A stretch of DNA of 35,000 nucleotides from Deinococcus phoenicis (GTDB lineage Bacteria > Deinococcota > Deinococci > Deinococcales > Deinococcaceae): assembly GCF_000599865.1 (NCBI RefSeq), contig NZ_JHAC01000039.1, forward strand, positions 1 to 35,000, given 5' to 3'. The first letter of the stretch is position 1. Every line of letters begins with the position of its first letter. The position numbers were made by a program, and so were the translations under genes. Shown here in pieces: positions 1 through 6,494 of this stretch. The notes below the pieces were generated by a model, which was not told where the DNA came from, searched no databases, and was given only the letters and a program-made list of their open reading frames with translations.

Positions 1-63
1 GGCTCCGTGTCGTCTTAGCGGTGCTCGCCCATAACCTCACCAGGCCCTAAACGGCGTTTCCAG

Positions 64-312
64 TTGAGCTGCACCGAGGTGGCCGCCGCGTTCAGCGCGG
101 CGCACCAGCAGAGCGCCGAGCAGCTCGCGGCCGAGTTCGAGGTCGAGATGGTCAAGACCTGGCACACGCGAATAGACGGGCGCGAGCGCGACGAACACCG
201 AGCGATGGACGGGGAGACGGTGCCGATCGACGAGCCGTTCAGCAACGGGCTGATGCAGCCGGGGGAGCCGAATTGCAGGTGCGTGGTGACGTACGTGGCA
301 AAAGTGCCGTGA
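64..312 (+). CDS. Phage head morphogenesis protein, C-terminal part (Mu F / SPP1 gp7 type)
   Basis: Minor head protein of tailed phages, normally a few copies per procapsid near the portal. The readable segment is the conserved end of the family: a TEVAAAF helix, then W-x-x-x-I-D-x-R-E-R-x-x-H, the G-E-T-V-P-I-D-E-P-F strand, and the closing PGEPNCRC motif. Family members are several hundred residues, so most of the protein is missing. The reading frame is open only from base 19. Stops lie in all three forward frames between 16 and 50, and similarity seems to begin at about the TTG at 64, so the TTG is only a nominal start. The gene is therefore truncated, frameshifted or interrupted just upstream. 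It precedes a cargo gene and the prohead protease, the usual position for this family. Confidence 0.7.
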   Translation: MSCTEVAAAFSAAHQQSAEQLAAEFEVEMVKTWHTRIDGRERDEHRAMDGETVPIDEPFSNGLMQPGEPNCRCVVTYVAKVP

Positions 313-323
313 GGGGTGATTGA

Positions 324-995
324 ATGGGGGACGTGGACTGGCGTGAACTCACTAACACACAGTTTGTCCCCCGTAACGACTATGGGGGGGCGGACTTTCA
401 CTTGGGCTTAATTACGTGCGCTTACTGCGATACGAGGGGTAGCTTTGACAAAGAGCTTGAATCCCAGCGCACACAAACAGGAGGGCGCTTTGTTGAAACG
501 ACTTGGTTGACCTTGAAATGTCAAGCGTGCTCAAACCGCACCTTTATTACTCATGGCCCTCATAGCTATTCTGGTGTGGATTACGTACAGTTCCCACGTC
601 CAATAGGTGCGAGCAGCGTAAATGAGGCCGTTCCGCCCGTACCTGCCCGTTTCTACGTACAGGCTCAGGAGAATATCCGCACCAAGAGTTGGGACGGGGC
701 GATCCTCCTCGCACGTAGCGCCCTTCAGGCAGTTACCCGAGGTTTCGAGGCGCAGGGGAGAAACCTGGCGGCAGAGATTGATGATCTTGCAGAGCGCAAG
801 CTTATTGTTGCTTCTATGAGAGATTGGGCGCACCAAGTCCGGGAGGTAGGTAATGACAGCGCTCATCCCCGTGAGACGGATACTCCGCCCACTGAAGAAG
901 ACGCACGCGAAATCGTCGAGTTCACTGGACTAATGCTGCACTTGCTGTATGTCCTGCCTGCCAGGATCGAGCAACAGAAGCAACGTCGAGAGTAA
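324..995 (+). CDS. Cargo protein: zinc ribbon plus DUF4145 domain
   Basis: A 223-residue protein of unknown function. The N-terminal part has two CxxC pairs (C32/C35 and C66/C69) that fit a zinc ribbon. Residues about 111-205 resemble DUF4145: a helical domain with R-S-A-L-Q-A-V early and the signature R-E-V-G-N-D-S-A-H (R173, N177, H181). DUF4145 is often found alone or fused to nucleases in restriction and other defence-related proteins; that is family knowledge, not proof of function here. It has a Shine-Dalgarno-like GAGGGGTG at 311-318, starts 12 bases after the head gene, and is followed by an intrinsic terminator. Base composition is clearly more AT-rich than the flanking phage genes, and codon use is less biased, which suggests recent acquisition. 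It is not expected in a head gene block, so I read it as a moron. Confidence 0.75.
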   Translation: MGDVDWRELTNTQFVPRNDYGGADFHLGLITCAYCDTRGSFDKELESQRTQTGGRFVETTWLTLKCQACSNRTFITHGPHSYSGVDYVQFPRPIGASSVNEAVPPVPARFYVQAQENIRTKSWDGAILLARSALQAVTRGFEAQGRNLAAEIDDLAERKLIVASMRDWAHQVREVGNDSAHPRETDTPPTEEDAREIVEFTGLMLHLLYVLPARIEQQKQRRE

Positions 996-1011
996 GAAAT
1001 CAATTCAACAG

Positions 1012-1033
1012 CCGCCCTCCAGAGGGCGGTTTT
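1012..1033 (+). terminator. Intrinsic terminator after the DUF4145 gene
   Basis: Perfect inverted repeat CCGCCCTC / GAGGGCGG (1012-1019 and 1022-1029) followed by TTTT at 1030-1033. It lies 17 bases after the stop of the cargo gene and before the Shine-Dalgarno of the protease, so the cargo gene is a separately terminated insert in the late operon unless phage antitermination overrides it. Confidence 0.8.
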
Positions 1034-1058
1034 CTCTTGCCCAAGGAGGTGAGACAGC

Positions 1059-1901
1059 ATGACCAAGAGCAACACGAAAGACCTCGTTGAAACCAAGTCC
1101 CTCACCATCGAGGTGAAGGCCGAGGGCGAGGGCATCATCACGGCTTACGCCGCCGCGTTTGGCAACACCGACAGCTACGGCGACGTGATCCAGCGCGGCG
1201 CGTTCGTCAAGACCGTGAGCGAGCGCAAGGACAAGATCAAGGTCCTCTACAACCACGACTACTACAGCCAGTTGCCGGTGGGGAAGCCCGTCAGCCTGGT
1301 CGAAGACAGCTACGGCCTGCTGACCAGCACAAAGATGAGTCAGACCCAGATGGGCCAGGACATCTACACGCTGGCGCAGGAGGGCGCGCTGGACAGCATG
1401 TCTATTGGGTACAGCGCCTACAAAGCCGAGTATCCGGATGACGACGCTTCCCGGCAGTCGGGCATCTGGCGCGTCATTACCGAAGCCAAGCTCTACGAGT
1501 ATTCGTTCGTTCCCTTCCCAGCGAACGAGGGCGCGGTGATCACCGGCATCAAGTCCGGCGCCGACCTGGAACGCGAGATACGCCGCTGGAAGGCCATCAC
1601 CGAAGTCAACCTCTCCACGAAGGCGGGGCGGGTCCTCTCTGCAGCGAACGCGAAGAAGATCCTCTCCGCCCTTACCGAACTTCAAGACCTTGTTTCCGCA
1701 GCCGGGTTGGACGAAGCCGCCGATGAGGGCACTTCGGACACGTCCACTGGGGATACCAAGAGCCGCCGCGAGCCGCCCGCGCACTCGCCGCTGCTGTCCG
1801 CGCTGCAATCGAAAGCTTGCACGCTCGACACCGAAGGCCGCAAGTCCAGCATCCTCGCTGACCTGCGGAAGTTCGGTGCATCCCTCGGAGGGAACCCATG
1901 A
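1059..1901 (+). CDS. Prohead protease (HK97 gp4 / peptidase U35-S78 family)
   Basis: Serine protease that cleaves the N-terminal delta domain of the capsid protein during procapsid maturation. The 280-residue protein shows the family blocks in order: A-A-F-G-N-T-D-S-Y-G-D-V-I near residue 33, G-A-F about 15 residues later, the L-Y-N-H-D motif with the catalytic His at about residue 65, V-G-K-P with D-x-x-G-L, and A-L-D-S-M-S-I-G-Y with the catalytic Ser at about residue 113. The region after about 190 is variable and likely involved in assembly or self-removal. A strong Shine-Dalgarno AAGGAGGT (1043-1050) fixes the ATG. Its stop overlaps the capsid start by ATGA, which couples their translation. 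Confidence 0.93.
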   Translation: MTKSNTKDLVETKSLTIEVKAEGEGIITAYAAAFGNTDSYGDVIQRGAFVKTVSERKDKIKVLYNHDYYSQLPVGKPVSLVEDSYGLLTSTKMSQTQMGQDIYTLAQEGALDSMSIGYSAYKAEYPDDDASRQSGIWRVITEAKLYEYSFVPFPANEGAVITGIKSGADLEREIRRWKAITEVNLSTKAGRVLSAANAKKILSALTELQDLVSAAGLDEAADEGTSDTSTGDTKSRREPPAHSPLLSALQSKACTLDTEGRKSSILADLRKFGASLGGNP

Positions 1902-3184
1902 CAAAAACCCACCTGCCTGCCATCACCCTCGCCCGCCTCGCTGCCTCTATGAGCGAGGCTTTTTCCGGCCCCGCAATGAGCGGCAGCATGTTCGGCGGCG
2001 CTGGCGTGCCGCTGTTCGACGATGCCGACCCGACCCCGCACGTGATGGCCGAGCTGAAGCGCATCGAGACGGGCCTGAAGAGCCACCTCGACACCCAGAT
2101 CAAGGAAATCAAGGCCAACGGTGAGACCAGCAAGGAAACGCGCGAGGAAATCACCAAGCTGGAGAAGAAGTACGACGACCAGGTGCAGAAGGTCCACGAC
2201 CTGGAAGTGAAGCTGGGCCGCCTGGATATGGGGGGCGCGAGCCGTCACGAGGTCAAGACCGCCGGGCAGCGCTTCACCGACAGCGACGAGTTCAAGGCCT
2301 TTGCCGAGCGCAAGAGCGGCGAGGCCCGCTTCGAGGTCAAGGCCCTGACCAGCGACGCGGGCAGCGTGGGCACCCTGATCCAGCCCCAGCGCCTCACCGA
2401 GATCATCCGCCCCCAGGTACGCGCCGACCACGTGCGCGACATCATCCGTGTGGGCAACACGACCAGCAACGCCATCGAGTACCCGCGCGAGACGCTGTTC
2501 ACCAACAACGCCGCGCCGGTCGCGGAAGGGCAGCTCAAGCCCGAGAGCAACCTGAAGTTCGACACCATGACGGTGGGTGTGAAGACCATCGCGCACTGGG
2601 TCCCGATCAGCAAGCAGGCGCGCGACGACATCCCCATGCTCACCTCCTACGTGGACGGTCGCCTGGTCGAGGGGCTGCACATCGTCGAGGACCGCGAGCT
2701 GCTGTATGGCGACGGCACCGGTGAGCACCTGTTGGGCCTGATTCCCCAGGCCAGCGCCTACAACCGCCGCAAGTCGGGTGACACCGCTATCGACACGCTG
2801 CGCCGCGCCCGCACCCAGGTGCGCCTGGCCGAGTACCAGGCGGACGGGATCGTGCTGAACCCGGCGGACTGGGAAGACATCGAGCTGGAGAAGGGCAGCG
2901 ACGGGCGCTACATCTGGGTCAGCGTCGTGGTCGGTGGCGAACAGCGCCTGTGGAAGATGCCGGTCATCGAAACCACGGCCATCACGGAAAACGACTTCCT
3001 GGTCGGGGCCTTCGGCATGGCCGCGCAGATCTTCCTGCGCGAGGACGCCACGGTGGCGATCAGCGAACACGACCGCGACAACTTCGTGCGGAACATGCTC
3101 ACGCTGCGCGCAGAAGAGCGGCTGGCCCTGGCCGTGTTCCGCCCGCAGTCCTTCGTTCACGGCGAGTTCGTCACCACACCCTGA
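1898..3184 (+). CDS. Major capsid protein (HK97 gp5 type)
   Basis: 428-residue HK97-fold capsid protein. Residues about 49-112 are a charged coiled-coil delta (scaffold) domain. The sequence FEVK then ALTSDAGSVG at 145-158 closely matches the HK97 cleavage region, so cleavage after K148 is likely, leaving a mature protein of about 280 residues. Downstream blocks match HK97 gp5 closely: FTNNAAPVAEGQLKPES (E-loop), VKTIAHWVPISKQ, GDGTGEHLLGL, GIVLNPADW and DRDNFVRNMLT. The three residues of the HK97 cross-link reaction are all present by alignment from memory: K214 (HK97 K169), N399 (N356) and E406 (E363), with the 7-residue N-E spacing preserved. It is preceded by its protease and followed by a hairpin. 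Confidence 0.96.
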   Translation: MTKTHLPAITLARLAASMSEAFSGPAMSGSMFGGAGVPLFDDADPTPHVMAELKRIETGLKSHLDTQIKEIKANGETSKETREEITKLEKKYDDQVQKVHDLEVKLGRLDMGGASRHEVKTAGQRFTDSDEFKAFAERKSGEARFEVKALTSDAGSVGTLIQPQRLTEIIRPQVRADHVRDIIRVGNTTSNAIEYPRETLFTNNAAPVAEGQLKPESNLKFDTMTVGVKTIAHWVPISKQARDDIPMLTSYVDGRLVEGLHIVEDRELLYGDGTGEHLLGLIPQASAYNRRKSGDTAIDTLRRARTQVRLAEYQADGIVLNPADWEDIELEKGSDGRYIWVSVVVGGEQRLWKMPVIETTAITENDFLVGAFGMAAQIFLREDATVAISEHDRDNFVRNMLTLRAEERLALAVFRPQSFVHGEFVTTP

Positions 3185-3200
3185 GCCGTCATCCCAACCC

Positions 3201-3228
3201 GGGCAGTCCTGAGGGGCTGCCCTTTCTT
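3201..3228 (+). terminator. Hairpin with T-rich tail after the capsid gene
   Basis: GGGCAG (3201-3206) pairs with CTGCCC (3217-3222), with possible inner pairs CC/GG, followed by TTTCTT. It lies 17 bases after the capsid stop and inside the head operon. It may be a partial terminator or mRNA-stabilising element that keeps capsid mRNA above the downstream connector genes. Confidence 0.5.
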
Positions 3229-3239
3229 CTGGAGGAGGC

Positions 3240-3452
3240 ATGAAATACCCCGTACTCAGGACGTTTGTGGACAGTGTGAGCGGCGAGCGCAAGGTGCCCG
3301 GCGACAAGGTATACGGCACCGTGGAAGCCGACGACCAGCGCGCGAAGGAGCTGGCCCGTAACGGCCTGATCGAGCTGAAGCCCGCTGAACCCAAAGGGGG
3401 GACTGATGGCAAGTCTGGTAAGCCCGCCAGCAGCAAGCCCGCTGACAAGTGA
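3240..3452 (+). CDS. Small phage protein between capsid and connector
   Basis: 70-residue protein with Shine-Dalgarno GGAGGAGG directly ahead of the ATG. Residues 1-50 form a compact region (start MKYPVLRTFVDSVSG, then A-K-E-L-A-R-N-G-L-I). The last 20 residues are a low-complexity Lys/Ser/Pro/Gly tail that overlaps the next gene in another frame. Small proteins of this kind commonly sit after the major capsid gene of HK97-like siphophages. I recognise no specific function; a head accessory or DNA-packaging cofactor is possible. Confidence 0.7.
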   Translation: MKYPVLRTFVDSVSGERKVPGDKVYGTVEADDQRAKELARNGLIELKPAEPKGGTDGKSGKPASSKPADK

Positions 3453-3924
3453 CCAGCTCGCCGCCTCCGAAGCCCTGATTGCGGCCCAGTTGGGCGTGCC
3501 GACCCTAGAACGCACCCAGGAGGCCGAGAGCGGCACAGTGGGGTCCTCGGGCCTGATTGCCCTCTCCAGGCCCGCCGTGAGCGTGCAGAGCCTCACCCTG
3601 GGGGGTGCCCCGGCGGCGGGCATCCTGCGCTCTCCCTGGACGCTGGACGTGTCCGCCCTGGTGCGGCCCTACGGCGGCGGCACGTGGGGCGGCACGGTGA
3701 TCAGCACGCCCTACACGGTCACGTACACGGCAGGCTGGACGGCTGAGGACCTGCCACCGGGTATCCGGCAGGCCATCCTCACGGCGGCAGAACTGGGCGC
3801 GGCGGTGCCGGTGGGCGTGAGGAGCGAGAGCATGGGGCCGGTCAGCCGGACCTACAGCGAGGCGAGCACCCTCTCGCCCGACGTGCTGGCCCTGCTGCGG
3901 CCCTGGCTGCCGCTGAGGTTCTAG
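3406..3924 (+). CDS. Head-tail connector (adaptor, HK97 gp6-like)
   Basis: 172-residue protein in the adaptor position between capsid and head-closure genes. Adaptors dock under the portal as a 12-mer ring. Supporting features are the N-terminal helical stretch (S-D-Q-L-A-A-S-E-A-L-I-A-A-Q-L-G), a central beta-rich region with the T-P-Y-T-V-T-Y-T-A-G-W pattern that recurs in these proteins, a following P-P-G-I-R-Q-A-I-L-T-A-A-E-L-G helix, and the closing L-S-P-D-V-L-A-L-L-R-P-W segment. Its start lies 47 bases inside the preceding gene; the next gene begins at the base after its stop. The assignment rests on position plus fold-like features, not on a single catalytic motif. Confidence 0.75.
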   Translation: MASLVSPPAASPLTSDQLAASEALIAAQLGVPTLERTQEAESGTVGSSGLIALSRPAVSVQSLTLGGAPAAGILRSPWTLDVSALVRPYGGGTWGGTVISTPYTVTYTAGWTAEDLPPGIRQAILTAAELGAAVPVGVRSESMGPVSRTYSEASTLSPDVLALLRPWLPLRF

Positions 3925-4242
3925 GTGCGGCTCTCGCCCGGGATGCTCACGTCCACCTGTCAGGTGCTCGCGCAGGTGAAGGGGCCGCCCGACCGTCTGG
4001 GGCAGAGCGTCACGACCTGGCAGCCGCAGGGCCAGCCGGTGCCGTGCGCGGCGTTCCCGGCGAGCGAACGCACTCTGCGTCGCGCCGGGCTGCTGGGCGT
4101 GAAGGTCAGCAAGGAGGTGTACTTGAACGGCATCGATCTCAACCCGGCTAGGCACCGCTTGGTCGTGGACGGCGTGACGTACACCGTCACCGACGTGCAG
4201 GAATGGGACGGGTACACGTTGGCAATGGTGGTGAGCGTGTGA
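3925..4242 (+). CDS. Head closure / head-tail joining protein (SPP1 gp16-like)
   Basis: 105 residues, GTG start immediately after the TAG of the connector. The pattern of an N-terminal strand, a central Q-P-V-P-C-A-A-F-P-A-S-E-R segment, then a C-terminal beta region R-H-R-L-V-V-D-G-V-T-Y-T-V-T-D-V is typical of head-closure proteins that plug the connector after DNA packaging. The ending overlaps the next gene by GTGA. No catalytic residues are expected. Function is inferred from this pattern and from gene order. Confidence 0.72.
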   Translation: MRLSPGMLTSTCQVLAQVKGPPDRLGQSVTTWQPQGQPVPCAAFPASERTLRRAGLLGVKVSKEVYLNGIDLNPARHRLVVDGVTYTVTDVQEWDGYTLAMVVSV

Positions 4243-4637
4243 CCCGGCTGAATCACACCCGCGCCGCCGCGCAGCAGCTCGCCAACAAGCGGGCGGCCCT
4301 GCGGGCGCAGGAGTTGCGGACGGAGATCATCACGACCCTCAGCCAGCCGGGGCGGGGTCGGACGTACACCGACAAGTTCCTCATGGTGGGGGGGCAGCCT
4401 CTCCCCATTGGCGGGAAGCGCAACAAGCCGCACACGGCCAGCGCGCCCGGTGATCCGCCTGCCGTGGACTCTGGCGACCTCCGCAACAGCATCGGCGTGC
4501 AGAAGATCAAGGACGGGCATTACCGGGTCGGAACCAACAAAAAGCACGGCGTGTACATGGAATTCGGTACACGGAAGGTGGCCGCCCGTCCCTGGCTCCG
4601 CCCCTCCCTGGAGAAGCTGAGGTCTCGCCGTGGCTGA
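4239..4637 (+). CDS. HK97 gp10-family tail/neck protein
   Basis: 132 residues from the GTG at 4239, which overlaps the preceding stop. An in-frame ATG at 4203 lies inside the previous gene and is less likely. The family signature is near the C-terminus: H-G-V-Y-M-E-F-G-T-R-K, then A-A-R-P-W-L-R-P-S-L-E, characteristic of the HK97 gp10 family. The middle holds the family's V-D-S-G-D-L-R-N-S-I block. These proteins are essential for tail completion or joining in siphophages. It overlaps the tail terminator start by 8 bases. Confidence 0.88.
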   Translation: MTRLNHTRAAAQQLANKRAALRAQELRTEIITTLSQPGRGRTYTDKFLMVGGQPLPIGGKRNKPHTASAPGDPPAVDSGDLRNSIGVQKIKDGHYRVGTNKKHGVYMEFGTRKVAARPWLRPSLEKLRSRRG

Positions 4638-4962
4638 CCTCCTCTCCGCCCTCGCCGATGCCCGCGCGGCCCTACTGGGCATCCCGAACGCGCCGCCCGT
4701 GCTGCTACCTGGTGACGAGGACCCCGACACCCCCGAGGTGATCGTCCTCGACTGGGTGAGCAACACCGGCCTACCCCAGTACGGCGGCACCCCCACCAGC
4801 AAGCGTGTGCAGGTCACCGCCTACGCGGCCACCCTCGCCCGCGCCCTGGAACTCTCGGAACAGGCCCGCACCGCTATGCGCGAGGCGGGCTTCGGCTTTC
4901 TCGCTTCTCGTCCCGCTCCTGACCCCGATGCCATCGGCGTGATCAGCGAGCACCGGAGATAA
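4630..4962 (+). CDS. Tail terminator / tail completion protein
   Basis: 110 residues, GTG start overlapping the previous gene. The N-terminal helix (L-L-S-A-L-A-D-A-R-A-A-L-L) is followed by a beta-rich core with R-V-Q-V-T-A-Y-A and the helix A-L-E-L-S-E-Q-A-R-T-A-M, which fits the small alpha/beta fold of tail terminators (lambda gpU, SPP1 gp17). Its place directly before the tail tube gene supports this. These proteins cap the tail tube and form the interface to the head. Confidence 0.7.
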   Translation: MADLLSALADARAALLGIPNAPPVLLPGDEDPDTPEVIVLDWVSNTGLPQYGGTPTSKRVQVTAYAATLARALELSEQARTAMREAGFGFLASRPAPDPDAIGVISEHRR

Positions 4963-4964
4963 CC

Positions 4965-5459
4965 ATGACTCAATACGACGCTGTGTACGGTGAAACCTCC
5001 AAGTTCCGCTACCTGGTGCTGGCCGCAGCCACCACCACCCGCCCCGCTGACTTCAACGCCGCCGCGCTGCCCCTGCCCGAACTGTCCACCACGGACATGC
5101 CTGCGCAGGTCAGCACCAAGACCGATACGCCCCCCAAGGTGTACGGCTCGCCCGCCGCTGGGACCGCCGTTACCTGGCAGAAGCCCCGGCCCGACACCGG
5201 AAGCTGGACGGCCGCCCTCTCCGGCAACGTGCTGCCCACCAAGGCCGAGCGCACGAACATGCAGACCATGTATGCCGCCCTCGGCAAGTACGTGTGGATC
5301 GAGCGCCAGATGAACACCGACGACACCTGGGAAGGTGGGTGCGCTCTCGTCACCAGCACCGGCAAGCCGATCCCGGCGGACGGGTATGTGACGTTCAGCC
5401 TGGGTCTGACCGGCTATGGGCCGAAGTACAACGACACCGCCACCATCCCGGCCCCCTGA
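4965..5459 (+). CDS. Major tail tube protein
   Basis: 164 residues, ATG two bases after the preceding stop. Position between the terminator and the chaperone genes is diagnostic for the tail tube protein, which stacks as hexamers around the tape measure. The sequence is beta-rich, with W-T-A-A-L-S-G-N-V-L-P, a short helix T-K-A-E-R-T-N-M-Q-T-M-Y, then Y-V-W-I-E-R-Q and a final G-Y-V-T-F-S-L-G-L-T-G-Y-G strand. Its stop overlaps the next ATG. Confidence 0.82.
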   Translation: MTQYDAVYGETSKFRYLVLAAATTTRPADFNAAALPLPELSTTDMPAQVSTKTDTPPKVYGSPAAGTAVTWQKPRPDTGSWTAALSGNVLPTKAERTNMQTMYAALGKYVWIERQMNTDDTWEGGCALVTSTGKPIPADGYVTFSLGLTGYGPKYNDTATIPAP

Positions 5460-5707
5460 TGGAACTGATCGCCACCTCGCGCCGTGAGGGCGCGCCGGTG
5501 GCCTGCGCGTATGGAGCGTCCCTCGTCGACGGGGGACGCTCTCTCCGTTGCGGGCTGCTGTTCGTCATGCGCGGCCAGAAGTCCCGCACGTTCACCATGC
5601 GCGACCCCGACACCAAAACCAGACACCGCGTGCGTCTGCCCAAGGAACTGCTGGGCCAGAAAGGCCACGCGCGGATTTCCCGCGTCACCCTGGAGGTTTT
5701 GCCATGA
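5459..5707 (+). CDS. Small phage protein of unknown function
   Basis: 82 residues, with the ATG at 5459 overlapping the tail tube stop and the stop overlapping the ATG of the chaperone gene at 5704. Stop-start coupling on both sides indicates real translation. The sequence is basic, with R-G-Q-K-S-R-T-F-T-M-R-D-P-D-T-K-T-R-H-R-V-R-L-P in the middle. I do not recognise a domain. Its place between tail tube and chaperones suggests a tail morphogenesis role. Confidence 0.75.
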   Translation: MELIATSRREGAPVACAYGASLVDGGRSLRCGLLFVMRGQKSRTFTMRDPDTKTRHRVRLPKELLGQKGHARISRVTLEVLP

Positions 5708-6066
5708 CCCTGACCCTCGACATCACCGGCTCGAAGAACATCGACCTGAACATTCCGCTGCCCGCCAAGACGAAGAAGAAGCTGGAGGGGCAGGACATCC
5801 CGGCACCGGAGGCCGTCACCCTGCACCTGGAGGAGGCCAGCCTCAGCGAGCGTAAGCGCTACAGCCAGAAAGAAGCGCTGGCGCGGGCGCAGGCGAACAC
5901 TGAGGGGTTCCTGGCCGAGCTGATCATGCTGAGGGCCGCCGAAGGCACGGACGAGCGCGTGGTGCGGGCGATGGTTGACGACATGACGGCCACTGCCGCC
6001 GCCCAGATCACCCACGCCTGCATGCATGGTGAACTCCCAAACGCCGAGGGGGCGAAGAAGCCCTAG
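5704..6066 (+). CDS. Tail assembly chaperone, short form (gpG-like)
   Basis: 120 residues. Chaperones of this class bind the tape measure and recruit tail tube subunits. The protein is alpha/beta with an L-D-I-T-G-S-K-N-I-D-L-N-I-P start, a lysine-rich loop, and a helical C-terminal half. It ends a few codons after the slippery heptamer at 6036-6042, the classic arrangement for making a second, frameshifted G-T product. Overlap ATGA with the upstream gene. The function is assigned from position before the tape measure and from the frameshift architecture. Confidence 0.85.
   Translation: MTLTLDITGSKNIDLNIPLPAKTKKKLEGQDIPAPEAVTLHLEEASLSERKRYSQKEALARAQANTEGFLAELIMLRAAEGTDERVVRAMVDDMTATAAAQITHACMHGELPNAEGAKKP
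6036..6042 (+). promoter_or_regulatory. Programmed -1 ribosomal frameshift site
   Basis: The heptamer CCCAAAC lies as C-CCA-AAC in the frame of the upstream chaperone gene, a canonical X-XXY-YYZ site. Slipping back one base moves ribosomes into a frame that is open from 6033 to 6494. A GGGC/GCCC hairpin can start about 7 bases downstream (6050-6063), and a stronger GGGAGG/CCTCCC hairpin lies at 6076-6092. Confidence 0.88.
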
Positions 6067-6494
6067 ACCCCGACTGGGAGGTTCTGCCTCCCGATCTTGG
6101 CCCCCGGCGCACACAGGCTCTCCTGGCGCACCTGTACGGCCTGCACCCCTGGGACATCGAGCGGCTCACCGAAACGCAGCTCCGGGCGTACCTGGGGGAG
6201 GCGAACTGGGTGCTGTACCTGCGCGACCGCGCAATGAGGGACTACCACTTCATGAAGGTGGATAAGAAGGCTCTGGCGGAAGCAGACCTGTCCAGCAACC
6301 CTGACCCAGTGGACGTGAAGGCGCGGGAACGGTTCCTGTCGGTCTATGACCTGCCGGAATACCGGAGCAAGAAGATCACCAAACGCGCCGCGCAGGACCT
6401 AAAGCGGGCGTTGAAGAAACGGCGCGTGCCCGCGTGGGTGCTCGCCGTCGCGCCGCCGCTGGCGGAGATCGAAGAACTGGCAGGTGAGAAATGA
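6042..6494 (+). CDS. Tail assembly chaperone, frameshift extension (gpT-like)
   Basis: Second part of the G-T fusion, read in the -1 frame from the slippery site. About 150 residues are added to 113 residues of the short form, giving a fusion near 263 residues. The frame has a stop at 6030-6032, so entry must occur between 6033 and the zero-frame stop at 6064-6066, exactly where the heptamer lies. The sequence downstream looks like coding protein from its first codons (L-D-P-D-W-E-V-L-P, later H-L-Y-G-L-H-P-W-D-I-E-R-L-T), well upstream of the first internal ATG in this frame. The last part is basic and helical. The stop overlaps the tape measure start by ATGA. Confidence 0.85.
   Translation, partial: RRGGEEALDPDWEVLPPDLGPRRTQALLAHLYGLHPWDIERLTETQLRAYLGEANWVLYLRDRAMRDYHFMKVDKKALAEADLSSNPDPVDVKARERFLSVYDLPEYRSKKITKRAAQDLKRALKKRRVPAWVLAVAPPLAEIEELAGEK

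Noticed and set aside
863..1141. Minus-strand ORF spanning the DUF4145 end and protease start
   Set aside because: It crosses the intrinsic terminator and two + strand genes and has no recognisable features.
1682..3448. 588-codon minus-strand frame across the capsid gene
   Set aside because: Shadow of the protease and capsid genes; no start signal, no family similarity, and capsid homology on the + strand is unambiguous.
4203..4238. Upstream ATG start for the gp10-family gene
   Set aside because: It lies inside the coding end of the previous gene; the GTG at 4239 gives the usual stop-start overlap.
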